Source: Psychroflexus sediminis (GTDB lineage: Bacteria > Bacteroidota > Bacteroidia > Flavobacteriales > Flavobacteriaceae). From it: a DNA stretch of 64,000 nucleotides. Both the position numbers and the translations under genes were made by a program. Within the stretch, counting starts at the first letter, position 1. Each line of letters starts with the position of its first letter. The notes below the pieces were generated by a model that was given only the letters and a program-made list of their open reading frames with translations, was not told where the DNA came from and did not search any database. The stretch covers positions 1-64,000 of the forward strand of contig NZ_FNCW01000002.1 in NCBI RefSeq assembly GCF_900099815.1, written 5' to 3'. Below are positions 8,871 through 17,600 of the stretch, one piece after another.

Positions 8871-10180
8871 TACGAACGCATTTTTTCAAGTAAATTAATC
8901 ACTTCTGAATGGGTTACCGTATGGGTTTTAAAATGGTCGACAGCTTTCGCTCTTTCTGTTTCGTCAGCTTCAAATTGATTGAGGATATTCATCAGGTGCA
9001 TTTTCATATGGCCTTTCTGAATTCCCGTGGTCACTAGGGAATTCACGGCTGCAAAATTCTGAGCAAGTCCAGCTACTGCTGTAAGTCTCATAAGCTGTTC
9101 TGCTGAAGGGTGGTTGAGCAAGGCCAAAGATAATTTTACGAGCGGATGCAGGCTTGTTAGTCCGCCAGTGGTTCCTAAAGCCAGAGGGACTTCAATCCAA
9201 AACCTGAAGATGCCGTTTTCGGTTTTTACGTGGGTCAGGCTGCTGTAACGTCCCCTTTTGGCGGCAAAGGCATGCACGCCAGCTTCCACTGCTCTAAAAT
9301 CGTTGCCAGTGGCCAATACAAGGGCATCAATACCATTCATAATCCCTTTGTTGTGAGTCACGGCCCTGTAAGGTTCTATTTCGGCAATTTTGATGGCTTG
9401 AGAAAACTTTCTGACAAACTGTTCTGCTTCTTCTTTTGTTTCTCCCAGTTCTGTAACGGGACAGGATACTTCAGCCCTAACCAGGCATTCTGGAACATAA
9501 TTGGATAAAATGCACATGATGACTTCCGGAAAAGTTCCTTCTGAAGTAAAATTATTGTAAGTTCTGGCTTCAGCTTCCAGGGTTTGACCAAACTGCTCCA
9601 GGCAGGAATTGATGAAATTTGCACCCATAGCATCTACAGTTTCAAATGTACAGTAGAGCTGGAAATAATTCTCAAGATCTTCGGTTTTGTCGATGAGCTG
9701 AATGTCTTTAATACCGCCTCCTCTTTTTTCCATGTTTTTGGTAATGGAAGCCGTATCCGAAAACAATTTTGGCTTAATGCTTTCAAAAAATAGGTTTAGT
9801 TGTTGTGAATCTCCACTATAATTGAAATGCACATGACCCACTTTGGTCGTTCCAAGGATTTCGGTTTTGAAGCCGCCTTTGTCCAGCCAAAACTTGGCGG
9901 CCTTACTGGCGGCAGCAATCACAGAACTTTCTTCAATGGCCATGGGGATGGCATAAAGCTTTCCGTCTATATCAAAATTGGGAGCGACACCTAAGGGCAG
10001 GTAGTAATTTGAAATGGTATTTTCTGTAAATTCATCGTGAAGCTTTTGTAGAGCTTCGTCAGAATTCCAGTACTGTTTGATGATAGCTTCTGCCCTGGGA
10101 TAATCTGATAAATAATGAGTGGCCAGCCAGTCTATTTTTTCGAGTTTGGTCAACTTGGAGAAACCTGAGATTTGAGACAT
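8870..10180 (-). CDS. mvaA: Hydroxymethylglutaryl-CoA reductase, class II
   Basis: A 436-residue enzyme interconverting HMG-CoA and mevalonate, the committed step of mevalonate-dependent isoprenoid synthesis. Class II features are the IP-MAIEESSVIAA segment with catalytic Glu (about residue 84), the DAMGANFINSC stretch, the THNKGIMNGIDAL segment with the active-site Lys, and the C-terminal GHMKMH with the catalytic His. The length matches class II proteins (about 430). These were named degradative after Pseudomonas, but in Flavobacteriaceae they act in synthesis. A -7 element is seen about 25 bp upstream. It is translationally coupled to the GHMP kinase. Confidence 0.95.
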   Translation of the reverse strand: MSQISGFSKLTKLEKIDWLATHYLSDYPRAEAIIKQYWNSDEALQKLHDEFTENTISNYYLPLGVAPNFDIDGKLYAIPMAIEESSVIAAASKAAKFWLDKGGFKTEILGTTKVGHVHFNYSGDSQQLNLFFESIKPKLFSDTASITKNMEKRGGGIKDIQLIDKTEDLENYFQLYCTFETVDAMGANFINSCLEQFGQTLEAEARTYNNFTSEGTFPEVIMCILSNYVPECLVRAEVSCPVTELGETKEEAEQFVRKFSQAIKIAEIEPYRAVTHNKGIMNGIDALVLATGNDFRAVEAGVHAFAAKRGRYSSLTHVKTENGIFRFWIEVPLALGTTGGLTSLHPLVKLSLALLNHPSAEQLMRLTAVAGLAQNFAAVNSLVTTGIQKGHMKMHLMNILNQFEADETERAKAVDHFKTHTVTHSEVINLLEKMRS

Positions 10181-10204
10181 TTGAATTAATTAAACAATTG
10201 ACTA

Positions 10205-10212
10205 CAAAGATA
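10205..10212 (-). promoter_or_regulatory. Probable -7 element for the HMG-CoA reductase operon
   Basis: On the minus strand this reads TATCTTTG, an exact TAnnTTTG, 24 nt upstream of the reductase start, giving a leader of roughly 19 nt. No clear TTTG is seen at -33. Confidence 0.5.
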
Positions 10213-10372
10213 CACTTCATAAGTTATAAGCCGCTTTATCAGGCATGTACAATTTTAAGAACATAATTATTTATACAAGCCCTATACAATACCTCTTAAT
10301 TTGAGTTTTTAATAAGAAAAGAACGTGATTTTTGATGTTTTTTTAGTAAAATTGATCTCCAAAAATAAAATC

Positions 10373-12562
10373 ATGAATAAACTAAAAATCAAATTAAGTC
10401 TACTGGTCATTTTGATGACTGGCTCAATGACTTTATTGTCTGCTCAAACTAAGGAAATAAGCTTAGAGGACATTTGGAGCGGGGAGTTTAGTCAGGAGCG
10501 CATGCAAAATTTACAATCCTTAAAAGACGGCGAATCTTATATTGTTCAGGATTATGACAGATCCACTCAAAATATGAAGATTGAAGTCTTTAGTTATAAA
10601 ACCGGTGAAAAAACAGCTAATCTTTTAACGAGTAATTCTATTCCAGGCCTGTCTACTTTTCAAACCTTTTCGTTGAGTAAGGATGAGACCAAAGCTCTTT
10701 TGGGAACGAAAGTTGAACCGATTTTTAGACGTTCTACCAAAGGTATTTATTATGTATATGACCTAAAGACCAAGACATTAACCCAAATCGATGATGTAAA
10801 GATACAGTCGCCTGCCTTTTCTCCGAATGGCAAAAAAGTAGGATACGTCAAGGGCAACAATATTTTTTATAAGAATCTGGAAACCAATACCACTGTAAAA
10901 GTCACCACGGATGGCGAAAAGAATAAAATCATCAACGGGGTTACCGATTGGGTGTATGAAGAAGAGTTTGCTTTTGTACGTGCTTTTGAATGGAATCCGG
11001 GTGGAACTAAAATAGCTTATTTGAAATTTGATGAAAGTAAAGTTCCGGAATTTTCCATGGATTTATATGGAATTTACGGGCAGGACTTGTATCCAACTCA
11101 AGAGGTGTTTAAGTATCCTAAAGCCGGGGAAGACAATGCAGAAGTGAGTCTTCATCTCTATGATTTAGACAGCAACACCAATTCCAAAATAAATCTGGAG
11201 GTTCCTGAATACTTGCCCAGGTTAAAATGGACCGAAGATGAAAATCTGTTTAGTGTTCAAAGTTTAAACAGACACCAAAATGAACTCAAGCTCTATCTTG
11301 TCAATGCTGAAACTAAAGCCGCAAGCCTGGTTTTAACTGAAAAGGACGATGCTTATGTTGATGTTACAGACGATTTAACTTTTCTGAATAACAATAGCTT
11401 TTTCTGGACTAGTGAAAAAGATGGCTGGAAGCATATTTACCATTATGCTGAAGATGGAAGTTTAATCAATCAGGTCACTAGCGGAGCCTGGGAGGTGACC
11501 AATTTTTATGGGTTTGATAACAAGTCTGGCCGGATTTACTTTCAAAGTACAGAGCAAGGAAGTGTTAATCGCGATGTGTACTCTGTTTTGGCCAATGGAA
11601 GGAATAAATTAAGACTTACCCAAAAAACAGGAACACACCGAGCAGATTTTAGTGCAGACTATACTTATTTTGTCAATACGTTTACCAATACGACCACTCC
11701 TGCTGTTTATACCTTACATAAAGCAAAAAAAGGAGAGCTTGTAAGAGAAATCAAAGACAATTCAGCTTTGCTAAATAAGTTGGACAACTACACTATATCG
11801 CCCAAAGAGCTTTCTACGATTAACGTGAATGGTTATGAACTGAACACCTGGATGATCAAGCCACCGAACTTTGATCCTGAAAAAACCTATCCTTTATTGA
11901 TGTTTCAATATTCAGGACCTGGTTCTCAGTCGGTTTCCAATACGTTTTTTAGCACCAATGACTACTGGTACCAGATGCTTGCTCAGCAAGGTTATATTGT
12001 GGCCTGTGTAGACGGAAGAGGGACAGGATTTAAAGGCAGAGATTTCAAGAAAATAACTCAGGAACAACTCGGTAAATACGAGCTTGAAGATCAAATCTCT
12101 TCAGCTAAGCTCTTTGGAGAAAGAGACTATATAAATGCCGACAGGATTGGTATTTGGGGATGGAGTTACGGAGGATTTATGTCTACCAATGCTATTTTCC
12201 AGGCGAATGATGTTTTCAAAGCAGCCATTGCGGTTGCACCGGTAACCAGCTGGAGATTTTATGATACGGTTTATACCGAGCGCTATATGACAACTCCTCA
12301 GGAAAACCCCTCTGGTTATGATGATAATTCGCCGATTACCCATGTAGATGAGTTCGATAAAGGGAATTATCTGCTGGTGCATGGTAGCGGTGATGATAAC
12401 GTACATGTGCAAAATTCGATGCAGCTCATAGAGGCTTTGGTGCAGGCCAATAAACAATTTGACTGGCGAATTTACCCCGACAAAAATCATGGAATTTATG
12501 GAGGAAATACTCGCCTTCACCTCTATACGTTGATGACTAATTTTATTAAAGAAAACCTATAA
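10373..12562 (+). CDS. Dipeptidyl peptidase IV (S9B family serine peptidase)
   Basis: A 729-residue exported peptidase that removes N-terminal dipeptides, classically after Pro or Ala. I start at ATG 10373, which gives a normal signal peptide ending in LLSAQ; an upstream GTG at 10325 would add 16 poor residues. The beta-propeller region carries DWVYEEEF near residue 192, the double-Glu motif that clamps the substrate N-terminus in DPP4. The C-terminal hydrolase has GWSYGG (nucleophile Ser near 597), GSGDDNVH (Asp near 670) and KNHGIYGG (His near 705). The next gene, 5 bp away, is a POT peptide transporter, so released dipeptides are probably imported. Confidence 0.93.
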   Translation: MNKLKIKLSLLVILMTGSMTLLSAQTKEISLEDIWSGEFSQERMQNLQSLKDGESYIVQDYDRSTQNMKIEVFSYKTGEKTANLLTSNSIPGLSTFQTFSLSKDETKALLGTKVEPIFRRSTKGIYYVYDLKTKTLTQIDDVKIQSPAFSPNGKKVGYVKGNNIFYKNLETNTTVKVTTDGEKNKIINGVTDWVYEEEFAFVRAFEWNPGGTKIAYLKFDESKVPEFSMDLYGIYGQDLYPTQEVFKYPKAGEDNAEVSLHLYDLDSNTNSKINLEVPEYLPRLKWTEDENLFSVQSLNRHQNELKLYLVNAETKAASLVLTEKDDAYVDVTDDLTFLNNNSFFWTSEKDGWKHIYHYAEDGSLINQVTSGAWEVTNFYGFDNKSGRIYFQSTEQGSVNRDVYSVLANGRNKLRLTQKTGTHRADFSADYTYFVNTFTNTTTPAVYTLHKAKKGELVREIKDNSALLNKLDNYTISPKELSTINVNGYELNTWMIKPPNFDPEKTYPLLMFQYSGPGSQSVSNTFFSTNDYWYQMLAQQGYIVACVDGRGTGFKGRDFKKITQEQLGKYELEDQISSAKLFGERDYINADRIGIWGWSYGGFMSTNAIFQANDVFKAAIAVAPVTSWRFYDTVYTERYMTTPQENPSGYDDNSPITHVDEFDKGNYLLVHGSGDDNVHVQNSMQLIEALVQANKQFDWRIYPDKNHGIYGGNTRLHLYTLMTNFIKENL

Positions 12563-12567
12563 ACTAT

Positions 12568-14478
12568 ATGGAAGCCACAGTTAAACCAGCCTATCAAAAA
12601 GAATTATTTGGCCATCCAGCAGGTCTTTACATTTTGTTTTTTACAGAGCTTTGGGAACGTTTTTCCTATTATGGCATGCGTGCTATTCTCACGCTGTATA
12701 TGCTTGCCAAGGTGAGTTCAGAAAACCCCGGCTTGGGCTGGGAAGAAGGCAAAGCACTCGCTATTTACGGATGGTATACTATGCTGGTGTATGTGGTTTC
12801 TATTCCCGGAGGAATTATAGCAGACAAAATCCTGGGGCAGAAGCAATCGGTCATGATTGGCGGCTGGCTTTTGGTTGCGGGACACGGGGTGTTGTCTATC
12901 GAACAAGACTGGGCTTTCTACACCGGTCTTTTACTCATTATACTCGGTGTTGGAATGTTGAAACCCAACATCTCTACCATGGTCGGCGGACTCTATAGAG
13001 AAGGAGATGCAAGACGTGACAAAGGATTTTCTATATTTTATATCGGTATCAATGTTGGTGCTGCAGTAGCTGCCATTTTGGTAGGCTATATCGCTTCAGA
13101 ATACGGCTGGCATTACGGATTCGGTCTTGCGGCCATAGGAATGGTTTTGGGCCAGTTGGTTTATATATTTGGACAGAGATACCTTACCCATGTAGGGAAT
13201 AAGCCTAGTAGTTTAATCCATACCGAAGAATCCTCCGTGTCTATCAAGGAGATCTTTCAAAACATGCTGTCTACTAAAAAATCACTTGCAGTAGTGGCTC
13301 TGCTGGTCGCTTTATCCTTTGTGATTCCTCTCCAGTTTATGGAAACTGAAGTTACAGCTTACATTGTGTTCTTTATTTTCCTGTCGGTTGTGGTAGGTTT
13401 TATGATGACCGTTTATGAAGATTTGAATGGCAAAATTGAAAAAGACAGATTTATCGTTTTGCTGCTTTCTTTTTTAATCGTAATTGTCTTTTGGGGCGCT
13501 TTTGAGCAAGCCGGTGGCTTATTGAATATTTATGCTCAACAAAAAACAGATCGATTCTTACCGGTCTTTGATTATACAGTACCCGCAGCCTTTTTCCAGT
13601 CGCTTAATCCAACCTATATTATTTTATTTGGAATTCCAGTAGCCTGGTTTTGGAGTCGCATGAAGAAAAAAGGGAAAGAAGCCTCTTCTATTTTCAAAAT
13701 GGCCATAGGGGTTATTGTCATGGGTCTTGGATTTGTTTTTATGGTATTCGCTACCTTACAGTATGAAGCGAATGGTGAATCTGCAATTTACTGGCTCATT
13801 TTTGCTTATTTGCTTCACACCATTGGAGAGCTCTCTGCCTCTCCCGTAGCATTGTCTTTCATTACGAAACTCGCCCCTTTGCGTTATGCCGCTTTGATGA
13901 TGGGGCTTTATTTTGCGGCGACAGGTCTTGGTAATAAAGTAGCTGGAATCATAGGGGAGTCTTCGCAGGCGGAACGCATCGATATTGAACTTAGCGCAGA
14001 TCAAAATCAACTCTCACAGTTTGTTGCTAATGCAAATCCTGAAGAGGTGTTCGAGAACAATAAAGCCTTTATAATAGAAACCCAGCTCTATACAAATTCA
14101 TCGGGTGAGGTCGTCTTTGAAGAAGTCAATACGGATGAGAGAATCAATTCTGTATTTACTTATGAAGGAGAAAAGTCTAAGTCTGAATTGCTCAGCAGGA
14201 TAAAAACTTATAATACATCAGAAGATAACAAGCTGCTGACTTACTTAAAGTTTGATTACCAGGAGGGAGAATATCAGGGAAGAATAGAGATAGATCAGTT
14301 CCAAACGGATCTTGAATTTCAAACCTTTATGGGCATTGTGATTTTCACTGTTGCTTTTGGAGTCTTAGTTATTTTACTGCTCAAACCCTTAAAACGACTG
14401 ACTCACGGTGCCGAAGAAAAAGAAGTTGAAGGTCTTGAAGCGGAGGGCTTCGAAATTGCAGATGACGAAGTAAAATAA
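12568..14478 (+). CDS. POT/PTR-family proton-coupled oligopeptide transporter
   Basis: A 636-residue inner-membrane MFS transporter for di- and tripeptides. The POT signature ELWERFSYYGMRA, which contains the proton-coupling ExxERFxYY motif, is at about residues 22-34. GMLKPNISTMVG and a FYIGINVGA segment follow. About a dozen hydrophobic helices are visible. Residues about 470-590 form a long hydrophilic insertion before the last helix, larger than in enteric POTs such as DtpA. It is likely co-transcribed with dipeptidyl peptidase IV upstream and the thioredoxin-like gene 5 bp downstream. Exact substrate range is not predictable. Confidence 0.92.
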   Translation: MEATVKPAYQKELFGHPAGLYILFFTELWERFSYYGMRAILTLYMLAKVSSENPGLGWEEGKALAIYGWYTMLVYVVSIPGGIIADKILGQKQSVMIGGWLLVAGHGVLSIEQDWAFYTGLLLIILGVGMLKPNISTMVGGLYREGDARRDKGFSIFYIGINVGAAVAAILVGYIASEYGWHYGFGLAAIGMVLGQLVYIFGQRYLTHVGNKPSSLIHTEESSVSIKEIFQNMLSTKKSLAVVALLVALSFVIPLQFMETEVTAYIVFFIFLSVVVGFMMTVYEDLNGKIEKDRFIVLLLSFLIVIVFWGAFEQAGGLLNIYAQQKTDRFLPVFDYTVPAAFFQSLNPTYIILFGIPVAWFWSRMKKKGKEASSIFKMAIGVIVMGLGFVFMVFATLQYEANGESAIYWLIFAYLLHTIGELSASPVALSFITKLAPLRYAALMMGLYFAATGLGNKVAGIIGESSQAERIDIELSADQNQLSQFVANANPEEVFENNKAFIIETQLYTNSSGEVVFEEVNTDERINSVFTYEGEKSKSELLSRIKTYNTSEDNKLLTYLKFDYQEGEYQGRIEIDQFQTDLEFQTFMGIVIFTVAFGVLVILLLKPLKRLTHGAEEKEVEGLEAEGFEIADDEVK

Positions 14479-14483
14479 AAGAA

Positions 14484-15023
14484 ATGAGGTATTTGTATTT
14501 AGGGCTTATGTTTTTCATGCTTCATTCTGTGCATGCACAAATTAAATGGATGACGATGAATGAAGCTTTGGATGCTCAAAAAAAAGAGCCCAAAAAAATA
14601 TTTGCAGACGTTTATACAGACTGGTGCGGACCGTGTAAAATGATGGATAAAAACACCTTTTCAAATCCAGACTTAGTCAAGTACGTAAACACCCATTTTT
14701 ATCCTGTAAAATTTAATGCGGAAGGAACTGAAACGGTAGATTACCAGGGCTTTGAGTATACCAATCCGAACTATAGACCAGAACGTAAAGGAAAGCGAAA
14801 TGCACAGCATTTTTTCGCTAATGCCTTGAAGGTTTCGGGTTATCCTACGGTTGTTTTCTTTGATGAAGAATCTGATGTCATCGCCCCTGTGGTAGGCTAT
14901 AGAACAGCTGAACAGCTCGAGATTTATCTTAAAATGATCGCAACAGATGATTATAAGGACCTAACTACTCAGGAAGCATGGCAAGCTTATCAGGCAGAAT
15001 TTGAAGGAACCTTTAAGGATTAA
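14484..15023 (+). CDS. Exported thioredoxin-family protein
   Basis: A 179-residue protein with an N-terminal signal peptide (hydrophobic 4-15, HSVHAQ cleavage) and a thioredoxin fold. The redox-active motif is WCGPC at about residues 47-51, and the cis-proline segment is SGYPTVVFFD. This makes it a periplasmic thiol-disulfide oxidoreductase. A roughly 25-residue insertion (DYQGFEYTNPNYRPERKGKR) between the active site and the cis-proline is unusual for plain thioredoxins and resembles DUF255-like relatives. It follows the peptide transporter by 5 bp. Its last four bases overlap the convergent comEC-like gene. The partner protein is unknown. Confidence 0.85.
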   Translation: MRYLYLGLMFFMLHSVHAQIKWMTMNEALDAQKKEPKKIFADVYTDWCGPCKMMDKNTFSNPDLVKYVNTHFYPVKFNAEGTETVDYQGFEYTNPNYRPERKGKRNAQHFFANALKVSGYPTVVFFDEESDVIAPVVGYRTAEQLEIYLKMIATDDYKDLTTQEAWQAYQAEFEGTFKD

Positions 15024-17080
15024 TTTCCGGGAAGTACAAATGCCCCCCGTTCCCAGGTGGAATGGAAATTTACCTTGAGTTTTTTTGCTGATGTCTGCCA
15101 GCGTTCAACATCTGTTCTATAATTGCTTCCATCAGCAATTATTAGCCTAGGTTTCAGCTTTGATATGACTCTGTCAAGATTTATATTCGGTGAATTTTTC
15201 AGAAGAAGATACTGAGGCTGAAAGTTCATTTCAGGATAAACAGGAATACTATCTAATACAAATAAAGTCTCAGTTGAGTTGAGCTGGTATACATGCCTAA
15301 AGCTTGAAATCTGGATAGTATTAATCCCTTTTAAAGTTTTGTAATTTTTAATGTGGTAAGCACCTATAATGGAGTCTTCAGGCTGAATTTTATCGCTATA
15401 TAAATGCAGACCAGATCCTCTGAGAATACCTAGTTGAGAGTTTTTATAGGTTTGAAAAACCAAAACTTCTCCCTGCTGAAGTTGATTGCGTTTTTCACTA
15501 TACAGACAAATTATAAAAGCCAGCAGTGATAGATTCAGAAAAGAATAGCTCCATAATTTATGTTTTGAATTCCATAAAATTAAACTTAAAAGCAAAACCA
15601 GGCTAGCTATAAGCATTGATTTAGTATAGTAAATATCAGAGAATACCAGATTTTCTTTTGAAGAAATCCAGTCGACAAAACCTAAAAGTAGATCTAAGAG
15701 ACGACCATAGGCAGAAACTAAAAATTCCGGTAAAATCCCTAGCAAACTTAAGAGAATAACAGAAATACCACCTGCTAGTATAAGTCCTAAGCCGGGTAAA
15801 ATAACCAGATTACTGATTAGGAACAAACCCGGGAATTGATGAAAGTAATACAGACTTAAGGGTAAGACTCCCAGTTGAGCAGTGATGGTCACGGTTAGGA
15901 TATCCCAAATTTTCTGATCTAAAAAATATCTGGGTTGATAAAGTCTGTAGAGCCTTGGCTGAAGTGTCACTATGCTTATGACCGCCAGGTAACTTAGTTG
16001 AAAACCGACCTGATAGATAAGATAGGGATTAATAAAAATCAATAACACAGCAGAAAGCGCCAGGGTATTGATTGGGCTGGTTTTTCGTTTGTAATTCAGG
16101 GCCAGGCTCAAAAACGAAAACATAACCGCAGCTCTTAAGACCGATGGAGTAAATCCTGCTAGTGCTGCAAACCCCCAGATACCAAGTAAAACAAAGCCTT
16201 CTCGTAAAACCCTGCCATACTTTATTCTTAGCAGACGCTTAGTTATAAACTGTAAAATAATTAATAGGATACCTACATGTAAACCTGAAACAGCAAGAAT
16301 ATGAACTACACCCGCTTTAGAAAAACTGGTATATGTTTCCGGGTCTATGTCTTGTTTTTGACCTAATAATAAAGCTTGAATAATGTCCATTTGTTCTTTG
16401 GTAAACCTGTGCTTATCCAGAGACCTTTCAATTTTGTGTCTTGCCTGTTCACCAAAACTCAAGAAACTAATGCCAGGCTTCGCCTTTATTCTGAGTTGAG
16501 CAAGCTCAGAGTCGATCACATGACTCATCTGTTGCGTAAACATATAATTCTTGTAATTAAACTGCTGAGGATTTTGAGGGTCTTTAAATGCAGTAAGTTT
16601 TCCGTAACCTGAAATTCTAGACTTTGAGGAAATCTGTAGTTTGTCTGAAACGGGAATCTGAAGTAAGACTTTACCTTTTGTTGTTTTGCCTTGCCAGGAA
16701 ATCAAATTGATTTTGTATTTATCTTTATAGGCGTTAGACTTTAAAGCTTTAACGACTTCTCCTTCAAAAGTGACATAATGAGCCTGAGAAGAATCCGGGG
16801 TTAAGAAATGCGTATAATGATTTTCCTGATGCTTTGGTAAATGTATTTTAGTATTAAGCAGGCCCAGGCTAAAAATAAATAAAAGCGCAGCGCTAGTAAA
16901 AATCAATTTCATTTTTGGATGAGATTTAGCTATCAAAAACGAAATAATAAGGAGTATAAAGAGCGACAAACTTATCGAAACATAAGTCGAAATATTAAAC
17001 TGAAAATCTGTAAAACCCAGCCAAATCCCCCAAAAGAATACTAAGCAAACTTGCAACAAAGGAAGGTTGGCAAACTTCAT
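15020..17080 (-). CDS. ComEC/Rec2-family competence membrane protein
   Basis: A 686-residue inner-membrane protein. ComEC forms the channel that brings single-stranded DNA into the cytoplasm during natural transformation. The order is three N-terminal helices, a DUF4131-type soluble region (about 90-230), then the competence domain with the hallmark LLLGQKQDI and HILAVSGLHVGIL near residues 240-275, followed by several helices. The C-terminal 150 residues have the position of the metallo-beta-lactamase-like domain of longer ComEC proteins but lack a visible HxHxDH motif. A nuclease activity is therefore doubtful. No other competence genes are in the window. Confidence 0.87.
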   Translation of the reverse strand: MKFANLPLLQVCLVFFWGIWLGFTDFQFNISTYVSISLSLFILLIISFLIAKSHPKMKLIFTSAALLFIFSLGLLNTKIHLPKHQENHYTHFLTPDSSQAHYVTFEGEVVKALKSNAYKDKYKINLISWQGKTTKGKVLLQIPVSDKLQISSKSRISGYGKLTAFKDPQNPQQFNYKNYMFTQQMSHVIDSELAQLRIKAKPGISFLSFGEQARHKIERSLDKHRFTKEQMDIIQALLLGQKQDIDPETYTSFSKAGVVHILAVSGLHVGILLIILQFITKRLLRIKYGRVLREGFVLLGIWGFAALAGFTPSVLRAAVMFSFLSLALNYKRKTSPINTLALSAVLLIFINPYLIYQVGFQLSYLAVISIVTLQPRLYRLYQPRYFLDQKIWDILTVTITAQLGVLPLSLYYFHQFPGLFLISNLVILPGLGLILAGGISVILLSLLGILPEFLVSAYGRLLDLLLGFVDWISSKENLVFSDIYYTKSMLIASLVLLLSLILWNSKHKLWSYSFLNLSLLAFIICLYSEKRNQLQQGEVLVFQTYKNSQLGILRGSGLHLYSDKIQPEDSIIGAYHIKNYKTLKGINTIQISSFRHVYQLNSTETLFVLDSIPVYPEMNFQPQYLLLKNSPNINLDRVISKLKPRLIIADGSNYRTDVERWQTSAKKLKVNFHSTWERGAFVLPGN

Positions 17081-17096
17081 AGTATTTTAGTTTAGG

Positions 17097-17600
17097 TTAA
17101 TAAATCACTCGCCTGCTTTTTACGTAGTTTTTTCTCCAATATGGATTATTGATGGAAGATATCATTACACCCTGAGAAGAGCTAGAATGTATAAAATCTA
17201 TTGTTTTTGGAGTCCTGTTTACCACTAAGCCCACATGATTGATTCCCCGGCTCTTTTTGTTTGTTCTAAAGAACACAAGATCTCCAACATCCACCTGCTT
17301 CAGTTTTACCTTATTGCCAAACTTAGACATTAGTCTTGTCGTTCTAGGCAGTTCTACCCCATAGCGTAAGAAAGAAAGCTGAAGCAATCCTGAACAATCC
17401 ATCCCTGATGGATCCATGCCGCCATATTTGTAGGGGGTTCCAAGATAGGTTTTAGAGTAATTCACGACACTTATAATTGTATTAGCTCTTTGAATTTCAG
17501 CTTGTTGCACTCTTCTAGATCCACCGCATGAGACAAGTGCTAGTGCAAAAGCACAAAAAAGAAACTTAAAACTTATTTTTTTTAAATTAAAAATTACCAA
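17097..17600 (-). CDS. NlpC/P60 peptidoglycan hydrolase, lipoprotein
   Basis: A 167-residue cell-wall hydrolase, probably a gamma-D-glutamyl-diamino-acid endopeptidase of the C40 family. Lipobox ALVSC gives lipid-modified Cys25. The catalytic Cys69 sits in DCSG, His122 in NHVGLV and the third polar residue is His138 in FIHSS. It starts with TTG overlapping the end of the Wzc-like kinase gene by 7 bp, so it is the last gene of the exopolysaccharide export operon wza-wzc-nlpC. The association suggests local peptidoglycan opening for the export machine, but general wall turnover is equally possible. Confidence 0.88.
   Translation of the reverse strand: MVIFNLKKISFKFLFCAFALALVSCGGSRRVQQAEIQRANTIISVVNYSKTYLGTPYKYGGMDPSGMDCSGLLQLSFLRYGVELPRTTRLMSKFGNKVKLKQVDVGDLVFFRTNKKSRGINHVGLVVNRTPKTIDFIHSSSSQGVMISSINNPYWRKNYVKSRRVIY

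Noticed and set aside
10325-10372. GTG start 48 bases upstream extending dipeptidyl peptidase IV.
   Set aside because: The added residues precede and spoil an otherwise standard signal peptide that begins at the ATG 10373.
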